In this document: one piece after another, positions 1 through 5,682 of the stretch
Position numbering within the stretch: position 1 is the stretch's first letter
Layout of the letters: each line of letters opens with the position of its first letter
NCBI GenBank assembly: GCA_029881835.1
Contig: JAOULV010000013.1
Coordinates: 1 to 13,516, forward strand
Direction of reading: 5' to 3'
Source of the DNA: Rhodospirillaceae bacterium
GTDB taxonomy: Bacteria; Pseudomonadota; Alphaproteobacteria; Rhodospirillales; Magnetovibrionaceae
DNA: 13,516 nucleotides
Notes under the pieces: model-generated
Told to the model about the DNA's origin: nothing
Database searches by the model: none
What the model saw: the letters and a program-made list of their open reading frames with translations, nothing else
Program-made: the position numbers and the translations under genes

Positions 1-90
1 AGCAAAAGCAGCGACCGCGGCAGTTCCGCTGGCGGCAAAAGCGGCGGTGGCAACAAAGGCGGCAACGGTAAAGGCGGCGGTAAAAACTAA
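1..90 (+). CDS. C-terminal tail of an upstream gene, Gly/Lys/Ser/Asn-rich (partial)
   Basis: The first 87 bases read as 29 codons in frame 1 and end in TAA at 88-90. They encode only Ser, Lys, Asp, Arg, Gly, Ala and Asn, with several GG and GGG runs separated by single Lys or Asn residues. This looks like a disordered, positively charged tail. Such tails occur on DEAD-box RNA helicases, single-strand binding proteins and other nucleic-acid-binding proteins, but the folded part lies outside the window and I cannot identify the gene. A strong hairpin terminator begins 23 bases after the stop, which supports this being a real gene end. It converges on rho. Confidence 0.55.
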   Translation, partial: SKSSDRGSSAGGKSGGGNKGGNGKGGGKN

Positions 91-112
91 ATAAACCAAA
101 GCCAACAAACAA

Positions 113-142
113 AAAAGCGGGGCCCCCAAAGGCCCCGCTTTT
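113..142. terminator. Bidirectional intrinsic terminator between the upstream gene and rho
   Basis: A perfect 12-bp inverted repeat is visible: left arm 113-124, right arm 131-142, loop CCCAAA at 125-130. The arm core is GCGGGGCC, flanked by four A on the left and four T on the right. On the plus strand the stem runs into TTTTATTTT; on the minus strand it runs into TTTTTTGTTTG. It therefore has the form of a Rho-independent terminator in both directions. It sits between two converging genes, the upstream gene ending at 90 and rho ending at 164. Confidence 0.88.
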
Positions 143-163
143 ATTTTGCCCGATAACAAATAT

Positions 164-1420
164 TTAAGTGTTCATTGAATCAAAAAAGTCTGCGTTGTTT
201 TTGGTTTCTTTTAATTTGGAAATCAAAAATTCCATCGCGTCGGTTACGCCCATGGGCATCAAGATTCTGCGCAACATCCACATTTTGTTCATCGCCGCTT
301 TATCAACCAGCAATTCTTCTTTGCGGGTGCCGGATTTGGTTACGTCGATTGCCGGGAAGATACGCTTATCCGATACCTTGCGATCAAGAATAATTTCCGA
401 GTTACCGGTACCTTTAAATTCTTCAAAGATAACCTCGTCCATGCGCGATCCGGTTTCAATAAGGGCTGTGGCAATAATGGTTAGCGAACCGCCCTCTTCG
501 ATGTTGCGCGCGGCACCAAAAAATCTTTTTGGCCGCTGTAATGCGTTGGCATCAACGCCGCCGGTTAGAACCTTGCCCGAACTGGGAACAACGGTGTTGT
601 AGGCACGGGCCAAGCGGGTGATTGAATCCAGCAAAATAACAACGTCGCGCTTGTGTTCAACCAAACGTTTGGCTTTTTGAATTACCATGTCGGCCACTTG
701 CACGTGGCGCGATGCCGGTTCATCAAAGGTAGATGAAACAACCTCGCCTTTGACCGAGCGCGAAACGTCGGTTACCTCTTCGGGTCGTTCATCAATTAAC
801 AAAACGATCAAATAACATTCCGGATGGTTGGCTTCGACCGAATGGGCAATGTTTTGTAGCATTACGGTTTTACCGGTTCTCGGTGGTGCCACCACAAGTG
901 CGCGCTGGCCTTTGCCGATTGGCGTAATCAAATCCATAATGCGCGAGGTGTAATCCTTTTTTTCCGGATCATCTATTTCCATAACCAGACGCTCATCAGG
1001 ATAAAGCGGGGTCAGGTTATCAAAATTGATGCGGTGTTTTACTGCGCCCGGGTCTTCAAAGTTAATGGTGTTTAATTTCAACAAAGCAAAATAGCGCTCG
1101 CCTTCTTTGGGGCTGCGAATTTCGCCTTCAACCGTATCGCCGGTACGCAAACCAAAACGGCGCACCTGGCTTGGGGAAACATAAATGTCATCGGGGCCGG
1201 GCAGATAATTTGCCTCAGGGCTGCGTAAAAAACCAAATCCGTCTTGCAGTACTTCCAACACCCCGTCGCCGTATATGGCGGTTCCGTCTTCGGCCATCTT
1301 TTTCAAAATGGCAAACATCATGTCTTGCTTTCTCAGCGAGCTGGCATTTTCAATGCCAAGCCCTTCGGCGAAAGAAAGAAGTTCTGCGGGGGGTTTAAGT
1401 TTTAGTTCTTTAAGGTTCAT
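164..1420 (-). CDS. rho: Transcription termination factor Rho
   Basis: This 418-residue protein matches the Rho family from end to end and is almost the same length as the E. coli protein. Rho is a hexameric RNA-dependent ATPase and helicase that ends transcription of untranslated RNA. Visible parts in order are the N-terminal helical domain (about 1-48), the cold-shock-like RNA-binding domain with DGFGFLRSPEANYLPGPDDI (about 60-79), the Walker A motif APPRTGKT (178-185), the DERPEEVTD segment (210-218), the Walker B strand VVILLDSITR (about 260-269), the Q-loop region GKVLTGGVDANALQ, and EEFKGTGN in the R-loop region. No key residue is missing. The start begins MNLKEL, as in E. coli (MNLTEL). 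The Shine-Dalgarno sequence is weak (GAG about 6 bases upstream). It is the last minus-strand gene of the heme cluster, with a 341-base gap to hemJ. Its leader is unusually C-rich, which suggests control by Rho itself. Confidence 0.97.
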   Translation of the reverse strand: MNLKELKLKPPAELLSFAEGLGIENASSLRKQDMMFAILKKMAEDGTAIYGDGVLEVLQDGFGFLRSPEANYLPGPDDIYVSPSQVRRFGLRTGDTVEGEIRSPKEGERYFALLKLNTINFEDPGAVKHRINFDNLTPLYPDERLVMEIDDPEKKDYTSRIMDLITPIGKGQRALVVAPPRTGKTVMLQNIAHSVEANHPECYLIVLLIDERPEEVTDVSRSVKGEVVSSTFDEPASRHVQVADMVIQKAKRLVEHKRDVVILLDSITRLARAYNTVVPSSGKVLTGGVDANALQRPKRFFGAARNIEEGGSLTIIATALIETGSRMDEVIFEEFKGTGNSEIILDRKVSDKRIFPAIDVTKSGTRKEELLVDKAAMNKMWMLRRILMPMGVTDAMEFLISKLKETKNNADFFDSMNT

Positions 1421-1500
1421 TTGCTCTGTTCACTTGTTTTGTTGTGGTTTTGGCCTGTGGGATGGAAATGTTTTTTGGCTGGTGGTTTGGGGGGGTGTGG
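1421..1500 (-). promoter_or_regulatory. C-rich, G-poor rho mRNA leader (possible rut site)
   Basis: In the 80 bases directly upstream of the rho start, read on the minus (mRNA) strand, I count 32 C and 7 G. Runs such as CCACACCCCCC and many CCA and CAA triplets look unstructured. A C>G bubble of about 80 nt is the hallmark of Rho utilisation (rut) sites. In E. coli, rho is autoregulated by Rho-dependent attenuation in its leader. Applying that here is inference. The bases are seen; no termination site can be proven from sequence. Confidence 0.5.
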
Positions 1501-1528
1501 CCCGAAGCGGGCGGTGGTTGGAAATTTT

Positions 1529-1552
1529 TATATAGGGAATTATATAGGGAAT
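1529..1552. repeat. Perfect 12-bp tandem direct repeat
   Basis: TATATAGGGAAT occurs twice with no spacer, at 1529-1540 and 1541-1552. On the minus strand, which is the direction of rho, the junction contains TATAAT (1544 down to 1539), so it could supply a -10 element or a doubled protein-binding site about 120 bases before the rho start. I found no TTGACA-like -35 at 16 to 18 bp from that hexamer. Confidence 0.8.
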
Positions 1553-1603
1553 TTGTGTTGCGGAGGCGTTATGAGCCCAGAGAAGGGCCGCTTGTTAGAA
1601 AAA

Positions 1604-1632
1604 TCATTAACTTAACTGTGGCTTTGTGTCAA
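1604..1632 (-). promoter_or_regulatory. Weak candidate promoter for rho
   Basis: A perfect TTGACA lies on the minus strand at 1632-1627. At 17 bp spacing it is followed by TAATGA (1609-1604), a poor match to TATAAT. The location, about 190 bases upstream of rho, is reasonable, but the -10 is weak. This is a guess from hexamers only. Confidence 0.22.
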
Positions 1633-1761
1633 AGGGGAAGTTGCGCGCGTTATCGTGTAAGCGATTTTCAACCGCGCCCCACAGTACATGACGGGCCAGA
1701 AATAGTATGAAATAATATCATTTCGCTATCAAAACTACCCTTAATATCAGCCAATTATTGA

Positions 1762-2199
1762 CTAAAATGGCTTAATCACCACCAAAATGACGATTATTAT
1801 CATGAGCACGGTGGGGACCTCGTTGGCGATACGGTAAAATATGTCCGGGCGCTCGTTGCGGTCTTGTTCGAAATCTTTGCGCCATCTGGCCATTAGCCCG
1901 TGGGCGATGCTCATGGCTATAACCAGCGCCAATTTGATGTGTATCCAAATATCGGAAAGGTCACCGTAAGATACATAAAGCCACAGACCAAACACCCAGC
2001 TTGCTATCATCGCCGGGTTCATTATGGCCCTTAGCAAACGCCGTTCCATCACCTTGAACGTTTCGGATGCTTGTGAGCCACGGGTAGTGGCAGTGTGATA
2101 GACAAAAAGGCGGGGCAAATACAAAAGCCCGGCCATCCACGCAATGACCGCTATGATGTGTAGCGCCTTTACCCACAAATAGGCATTTCCCTCAAGCAT
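1762..2199 (-). CDS. hemJ: Protoporphyrinogen IX oxidase HemJ
   Basis: HemJ is a small integral membrane protein that oxidises protoporphyrinogen IX to protoporphyrin IX, the step before iron insertion. The 145-residue length is typical. Four hydrophobic segments are visible, at about 8-32, 62-78, 84-101 and 127-143. The first carries the family signature WVKALHIIAVIAWMAGLLYL, with a His at residue 14 of the kind reported as a heme ligand in the family. Lys89 lies in the segment HIKLALVIAMSIAHG. The C-terminus NEVPTVLMIIIVILVVIKPF is also typical. The start has an AGGA Shine-Dalgarno at 2212-2209, 9 bases upstream. It follows hemH by 38 bases on the same strand, so the last steps of heme synthesis are probably co-transcribed. 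I saw no HemG or HemY here. Confidence 0.93.
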   Translation of the reverse strand: MLEGNAYLWVKALHIIAVIAWMAGLLYLPRLFVYHTATTRGSQASETFKVMERRLLRAIMNPAMIASWVFGLWLYVSYGDLSDIWIHIKLALVIAMSIAHGLMARWRKDFEQDRNERPDIFYRIANEVPTVLMIIIVILVVIKPF

Positions 2200-2237
2200 G
2201 TGTTTTGTTCCTGTTTATCAATTAACGCGCCAAAGTA

Positions 2238-3335
2238 TCACCCACTAATGGCGTGTGGACAAGCCCCGGTTTTATCTTCACACGGTTTATTGCAACCGCT
2301 GCCCGGCATGGGGTTGCATGGTGATTGCAATGCGGCCGCAACAAGACCACCTAATCCGTTTATAAAATCCGGCTGGGTACCAACTGCGGGCACGCGAATA
2401 TAATTTTTAACTCCGGCCTTAATTGCAACTTCGCGGTATTCGATATCCAGCTCGACCAGCGTTTCGGAATGCTCGGAAACAAAAGCAATCGGCAACACCA
2501 CTAATGATGCTTTGCGTTGCCCGGCCAATTTTATTTCGTCTTCGGTGGCCGGTCCGATCCATTCCAATGGCCCAACCCTGCTTTGATAGCTTACCTGCCA
2601 GCTAAATTTATTTTTATATTCCGGTTTAATTTTGTATAGCGCGCTAACAATTGCCTCGGCACCCCTTATCACCTGTTCGGGGTATGGGTCGCTGGTTCGT
2701 TCAACCGTGCGTTTGGGCAGACCGTGGGCGGAAAATAAAACCTCAACAAAACTGTCGGGCGTTGATGCCAAAACCTGAGAAATTGCATCAACCAAAAGTT
2801 TTGCTTGCGCCGTAATAAACCCCGGATCAACCGGCCAACAACAAATTGTTTTTGTTTCGGCCTTAATGCCCGCGCGATGGGCAACCTTTTTCCATTCAGC
2901 GATTGATGATGCGCTGGTTGTGGTTGAATATTGTGGGTAAAGCGGAAGAAGAATTATTTTATCTGGGTTAAAATTTTTAACCTCAACCGCGGTTTCGTTC
3001 GCAAACGGGCGCCAATAGCGCATGGCAACAAACACTTTTGTTTCTGCTGCACCCAAAGTGTTTTGCAAAACTTTTTCCAGCGCCGCACTTTGTGCGTTGG
3101 TTAGTTCAACAATGGGCGAACGCCCACCGATTTCGTTATATATTTTTTGGGCAACAGGCGTGCGTCTGGTTGAAATTAATTTAGCCAAAAACCAGCGCAA
3201 TGGCTGGGGCAATGAAATGATTGCCTTGTCGTTAAACAGATTAAACAAAAACGGCTTAACCGCATCAAGGCTGTCTGGCCCGCCAAGATTAAACAGTACC
3301 ACTGCAATTTTTTGTGCTGTGTTTTGTTCGTTCAT
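2238..3335 (-). CDS. hemH: Ferrochelatase with a C-terminal four-cysteine tail
   Basis: Ferrochelatase inserts Fe2+ into protoporphyrin IX to make heme. The 365 residues open with the family start AVVLFNLGGPDSLDAVKPFL and contain IGGRSPI (69-75), LPLYPQYS (130-137), the catalytic His204 in LFSAHGLPKR, and the FVSEHSETLVELD metal-site segment (285-297). The last 30 residues add four cysteines, C340, C348, C352 and C359, after the core ends. Caulobacter ferrochelatase is known to carry a [2Fe-2S] cluster, so these probably bind iron-sulfur or another metal. That assignment is inference. A Cys-Cys pair at 165-166 is also present. The start codon overlaps the hemE stop as ATGA and has no clear Shine-Dalgarno, which suggests translational coupling to hemE. 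Confidence 0.96.
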   Translation of the reverse strand: MNEQNTAQKIAVVLFNLGGPDSLDAVKPFLFNLFNDKAIISLPQPLRWFLAKLISTRRTPVAQKIYNEIGGRSPIVELTNAQSAALEKVLQNTLGAAETKVFVAMRYWRPFANETAVEVKNFNPDKIILLPLYPQYSTTTSASSIAEWKKVAHRAGIKAETKTICCWPVDPGFITAQAKLLVDAISQVLASTPDSFVEVLFSAHGLPKRTVERTSDPYPEQVIRGAEAIVSALYKIKPEYKNKFSWQVSYQSRVGPLEWIGPATEDEIKLAGQRKASLVVLPIAFVSEHSETLVELDIEYREVAIKAGVKNYIRVPAVGTQPDFINGLGGLVAAALQSPCNPMPGSGCNKPCEDKTGACPHAISG

Positions 3336-4366
3336 TTATAGCCGTGAATAATATCTGCCAAGCGTTGAACATTTTCCGGCGGGGTTTGTGGAACAATTCC
3401 ATGACCAAGATTAAAAATGAAAGGACCCTTGCCCAACACATCAATAATGTGGCGAATTTGTTTTTCCATTGCATCGCCACCGGCAACCAATAACAGGTTA
3501 TCCATGTTGCCCTGCACGGTAGCAAGTGGCTGAATATTATCGCGCGCCCATTCAAGCGGAATTGATTGATCTATGCTTACACCATCGACGCCGGTTTGTT
3601 TTACAAAGTCCACGTAAAGCGGCCCGGCCCCGCGGGGGAAACCAATAAATTTAACATCGGGGTGAACTTTTTTAACCCGCGAAACAATTTCTGCATTCGG
3701 TTCAATTACCCAACGGCGAAATTCATTTTCCGATAAAACACCCGCCCAGCTGTCAAACAGTTGCAAAACCTCGGCCCCGTTTCTAACCTGTTCAATCAGG
3801 TAGCTTGCTGTTGCTTCAATTAAAATATCTATTAGGCGTTGAAAAAAATCTGGGTTGTCCAAAGCAACCGCGCGAACTATTTCATAATTTTTTGAACCCT
3901 TGCCTTCAACCATATAGGTTGCCACCGTCCACGGCGCACCGGCAAATCCGATTAATGCGGTTTCATTTGGTATTTCACGCGAAAGCCGACGTAAAATTTC
4001 ATAAACCGGGGCTAGGTGTTGATGAAATCCATCTAGTTGGCTGTCTAATTTTTCTAAGGCCACTTCATCCCTGATTGGTTCAAGCTGGGGCCCTTCGCCG
4101 GCTTTGAATTCAACCTTTTGGCCCAATGCGTCGGGGATAACCAAAATATCGGAAAACAAAATTGCCGCATCCATGGCGTAACGGCGTAACGGCTGCAGGG
4201 TTACTTCAACCGCCAGATCCGGCGAATAACAAAAATTCAAGAAATTTTTAGATTTTGCCCGGGTTTGCATGTATTCCGGCAGGTAACGCCCGGCTTGGCG
4301 CATCAGCCAGAACGGGGGCGGGGTCAGGGTCTTGCCCTCAAGGGCTTGGATGAATCTTTTTGTCAT
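3332..4366 (-). CDS. hemE: Uroporphyrinogen decarboxylase
   Basis: HemE removes four carboxyl groups from uroporphyrinogen III to give coproporphyrinogen III in the cytosol. The 344-residue protein starts MTKRFIQALEGKTLTPPPFW, as in the family. It contains signature 1, PPFWLMRQAGRYLPEY (17-32, with Arg23 and Arg27), the catalytic Asp73 in LFSDIL, and signature 2, GFAGAPWTVATYMVEG. The C-terminal GHGIVPQTPPENV is also present. An in-frame ATG at 4489 would add 41 residues, but that stretch is translated from the A/T tract and reads as low-complexity Tyr/Ile/Asn unlike any HemE, so I chose 4366. The Shine-Dalgarno is weak. It is the first gene of the minus-strand heme operon, and its promoter must lie in the origin-like gap. 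Confidence 0.96.
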   Translation of the reverse strand: MTKRFIQALEGKTLTPPPFWLMRQAGRYLPEYMQTRAKSKNFLNFCYSPDLAVEVTLQPLRRYAMDAAILFSDILVIPDALGQKVEFKAGEGPQLEPIRDEVALEKLDSQLDGFHQHLAPVYEILRRLSREIPNETALIGFAGAPWTVATYMVEGKGSKNYEIVRAVALDNPDFFQRLIDILIEATASYLIEQVRNGAEVLQLFDSWAGVLSENEFRRWVIEPNAEIVSRVKKVHPDVKFIGFPRGAGPLYVDFVKQTGVDGVSIDQSIPLEWARDNIQPLATVQGNMDNLLLVAGGDAMEKQIRHIIDVLGKGPFIFNLGHGIVPQTPPENVQRLADIIHGYK

Positions 4367-4410
4367 GATGGGTAATGTTTTATCAGGTTTTGAATAATCA
4401 ACACACCTCT

Positions 4411-4443
4411 TATCAATATATATATTTATATATATAAATTTTT
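4411..4443. other. A/T tract, candidate DNA-unwinding element
   Basis: Of 33 consecutive bases only one (C at 4414) is not A or T, and most are alternating TATA steps, which melt easily. It lies 38 bases from the nearest DnaA-box-like nonamer at 4482. Origins commonly pair an A/T unwinding element with DnaA boxes. The tract also lies about 45-77 bases upstream of the hemE start, so it may contain the hemE promoter instead or as well. Confidence 0.55.
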
Positions 4444-4481
4444 GGATGTAGTTGTAGTAGCCAAAATAACGGGGATTGTTG

Positions 4482-4490
4482 TTTTCCACA
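4482..4490 (+). promoter_or_regulatory. DnaA-box-like nonamer 1
   Basis: TTTTCCACA matches TTWTNCACA and differs from the strong box TTATCCACA only at the third base. It is the copy nearest the A/T tract. Confidence 0.65.
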
Positions 4491-4556
4491 TTTTATTAGG
4501 CCAACACCCCACAAAGACGGTGACCAGATAATAATTGGCGGGAAAAGGTAAAAAAA

Positions 4557-4574
4557 TGGTGGATTGAACCACCA
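4557..4574. repeat. Small inverted repeat inside the origin-like gap
   Basis: TGGTGG at 4557-4562 pairs with CCACCA at 4569-4574 around a six-base loop. A second small one, GCAC/GTGC with a three-base loop, lies at 4608-4618. Neither is followed by a T run, so they are not intrinsic terminators; they may simply be structure within the origin. Confidence 0.45.
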
Positions 4575-4671
4575 CACCAGCGCAAAAAATATAGGGTAAA
4601 CCACCCCGCACGGCGTGCAAACCAAGGGTTCGCAAATGGGGGCGGAAATAGTGATATAATCATGGGTATAA

Positions 4672-4680
4672 TGTGGAAAA
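4672..4680 (-). promoter_or_regulatory. DnaA-box-like nonamer 2 (inverted)
   Basis: TGTGGAAAA on the plus strand is the exact reverse complement of the nonamer at 4482 and 4809. It lies roughly midway between them (190 and 137 bases start to start). Confidence 0.65.
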
Positions 4681-4808
4681 GCACCAAACCAGACCACCCA
4701 CACACAGGTTTTTTGCAAAAGTGTAAAATGTTATACATATGAAAATGGCCTGAGGGCGAAATAGTGCTCTTGGGGTATAAAAAAACCATAATTTATTAAG
4801 TACACCAC

Positions 4809-4817
4809 TTTTCCACA
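4809..4817 (+). promoter_or_regulatory. DnaA-box-like nonamer 3
   Basis: This is a third exact TTTTCCACA, 50 bases before the ppsR start codon. Besides a role in an origin, DnaA bound here could affect ppsR transcription. Confidence 0.62.
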
Positions 4818-4866
4818 ATTCATACCCACACCACCAACAGGTAAAAAATCGGGAAAAAATCAAAAA

Positions 4867-5682
4867 ATGAGAAAATTTAAGTTTCACAAGGTATCCGATT
4901 CTACCGGCGCAACCCTAGAGGTCGTGGCGCGCGCGTGCTTGGCACAATTTCCCGAAGCTGCGGCCGAAGAACATACCTGGGCGATGGTGCGCAGCGATGA
5001 ACAGGTTCAAGAGGTGCTTGATAATATAAAAATAAATCCGGGCTTTGTAATTTTTACCATTGTCGATGACCACCTTAGTGAAAAGCTGGTGCAGGGATGC
5101 CGTAATTTAAAAGTACCGTGTATTGATTTGTTAAATCCGGTTCTTAGCCAGCTGGGGAATTATCTCGGTACCGCGCAGACCGCGCGCCCCGGTAGCCAAC
5201 ATGTAATGGACGCAGATTATTATTCAAAAATAGATGCCATCCATTATGTCTTGGCGCATGACGATGGCAAATCGGTGCGCGACATTGAACAGGCCGATGT
5301 AATTTTGTTTGGTGTATCGCGTACATCAAAAACACCCACCTGTATTTATTTGGCCAACCACGGGCTAAAGGCCGCCAACATTCAAGTTACACCGGGAATA
5401 CAGGTTCCAGACGAAGCGGTGTTTGCCGAACGGCCATTAAAAATTGGTCTGACCAAAGATCCCAAGCGTCTTGTGCAAATTCGTCGCCAGCGTTTGGAAG
5501 TAAACGGCCAGCACGAAGAAACCGATTACGTTGACCCGGATTCGGTTGCCGAAGAAATACGCAACGCCAGCGCACTTTATAAAAAACACGGTTGGCCGGT
5601 TATTGATGTAAGCCGCAAATCGGTCGAAGAAACGGCGGCGACAATTATTCAATTGCACCGCAAACGGTTGGAGCAAGCATGA
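4867..5682 (+). CDS. ppsR: Pyruvate, phosphate dikinase / PEP synthase regulatory protein (DUF299 kinase-pyrophosphorylase)
   Basis: This bifunctional family switches PEP synthase or pyruvate phosphate dikinase off by ADP-dependent phosphorylation of a threonine, and on again by phosphate-dependent dephosphorylation. The 271-residue protein opens with HKVSDSTGATLEVVARACLAQF (7-28) and has the P-loop-like nucleotide site GVSRTSKTPTCIYLANHG (149-166) and the GLTKDPKRLVQIRRQRL segment (194-210), all typical. Which enzyme it controls here is not shown, because neither target gene is in the window. It is the equivalent of Rickettsia RP001, beside the origin. The ATG at 4867 gives the standard N-terminus, though only a weak GGGA lies upstream. 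Its stop overlaps the aroE start as ATGA. Confidence 0.92.
   Translation: MRKFKFHKVSDSTGATLEVVARACLAQFPEAAAEEHTWAMVRSDEQVQEVLDNIKINPGFVIFTIVDDHLSEKLVQGCRNLKVPCIDLLNPVLSQLGNYLGTAQTARPGSQHVMDADYYSKIDAIHYVLAHDDGKSVRDIEQADVILFGVSRTSKTPTCIYLANHGLKAANIQVTPGIQVPDEAVFAERPLKIGLTKDPKRLVQIRRQRLEVNGQHEETDYVDPDSVAEEIRNASALYKKHGWPVIDVSRKSVEETAATIIQLHRKRLEQA

Larger units (their letters stand above)
1421..1761. other. Gene-free stretch between rho and hemJ
   Basis: This 341-base gap separates hemJ from rho on the minus strand. The rho-proximal 80 bases are the C-rich leader. Next come a small hairpin (GCCCG at 1500-1504 pairing with CGGGC at 1508-1512), a perfect 12-bp tandem repeat at 1529-1552, and a possible promoter at 1604-1632. 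Its far end near hemJ is AT-rich (about 1705-1760) with only a weak 5-bp inverted repeat, GAAAT/ATTTC. I see no tRNA, no clear intrinsic terminator after hemJ, and no family I recognise. Short open frames here have no protein-like composition and are treated as chance. Confidence 0.6.
4367..4866. other. oriC: Probable chromosomal replication origin (oriC)
   Basis: This 500-base non-coding gap lies between divergently transcribed hemE and ppsR. The same neighbourhood houses the origin in Caulobacter (beside hemE) and in Rickettsia prowazekii (hemE-RP001). It holds three exact TTTTCCACA nonamers, which fit the relaxed DnaA-box consensus TTWTNCACA, at 4482-4490 (+), 4672-4680 (-) and 4809-4817 (+). 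One-mismatch boxes lie at 4720-4728 (-) and 4731-4739 (+). A 33-base A/T tract (4411-4443) sits at the hemE end. By chance about 0.03 matches to the relaxed consensus would be expected in this length. GGGTATA occurs at 4664-4670 and 4772-4778. I saw no TTAA-N7-TTAA CtrA site. The promoters of hemE and ppsR must also be here but cannot be fixed. Confidence 0.75.

Noticed and set aside
1421..1710. Short plus-strand open frames in the rho-hemJ gap
   Set aside because: Composition is driven by G/T-rich DNA (Gly, Trp, Val runs), there is no Shine-Dalgarno, and overlapping frames are equally open.
4367..4489. In-frame 41-codon N-terminal extension of hemE
   Set aside because: It is translated from the A/T tract, is rich in Tyr, Ile and Asn, and precedes the family's normal MTKRF-type start.
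4557..4618. Hairpins in the origin gap as intrinsic terminators
   Set aside because: Stems are only 4 to 6 bp and are not followed by T runs, and no gene ends here on either strand.
4655..4672. Two perfect TATAAT hexamers (4655-4660 and 4667-4672) as ppsR promoters
   Set aside because: No -35-like hexamer lies at 16-18 bp from either, and such hexamers are expected by chance in AT-rich DNA; both are about 200 bases from ppsR.
4413..4887. Several minus-strand open frames of 69 to 101 codons across the origin gap
   Set aside because: They are rich in Phe, Tyr, Trp and Cys as expected from translating AT-rich DNA, overlap each other in different frames, and match nothing I know.
4352..4901. 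GANTC (CcrM) sites controlling the origin
   Set aside because: Only two sites flank the gap (4352-4356 and 4897-4901) and I saw none inside, so there is no enrichment to support methylation control.
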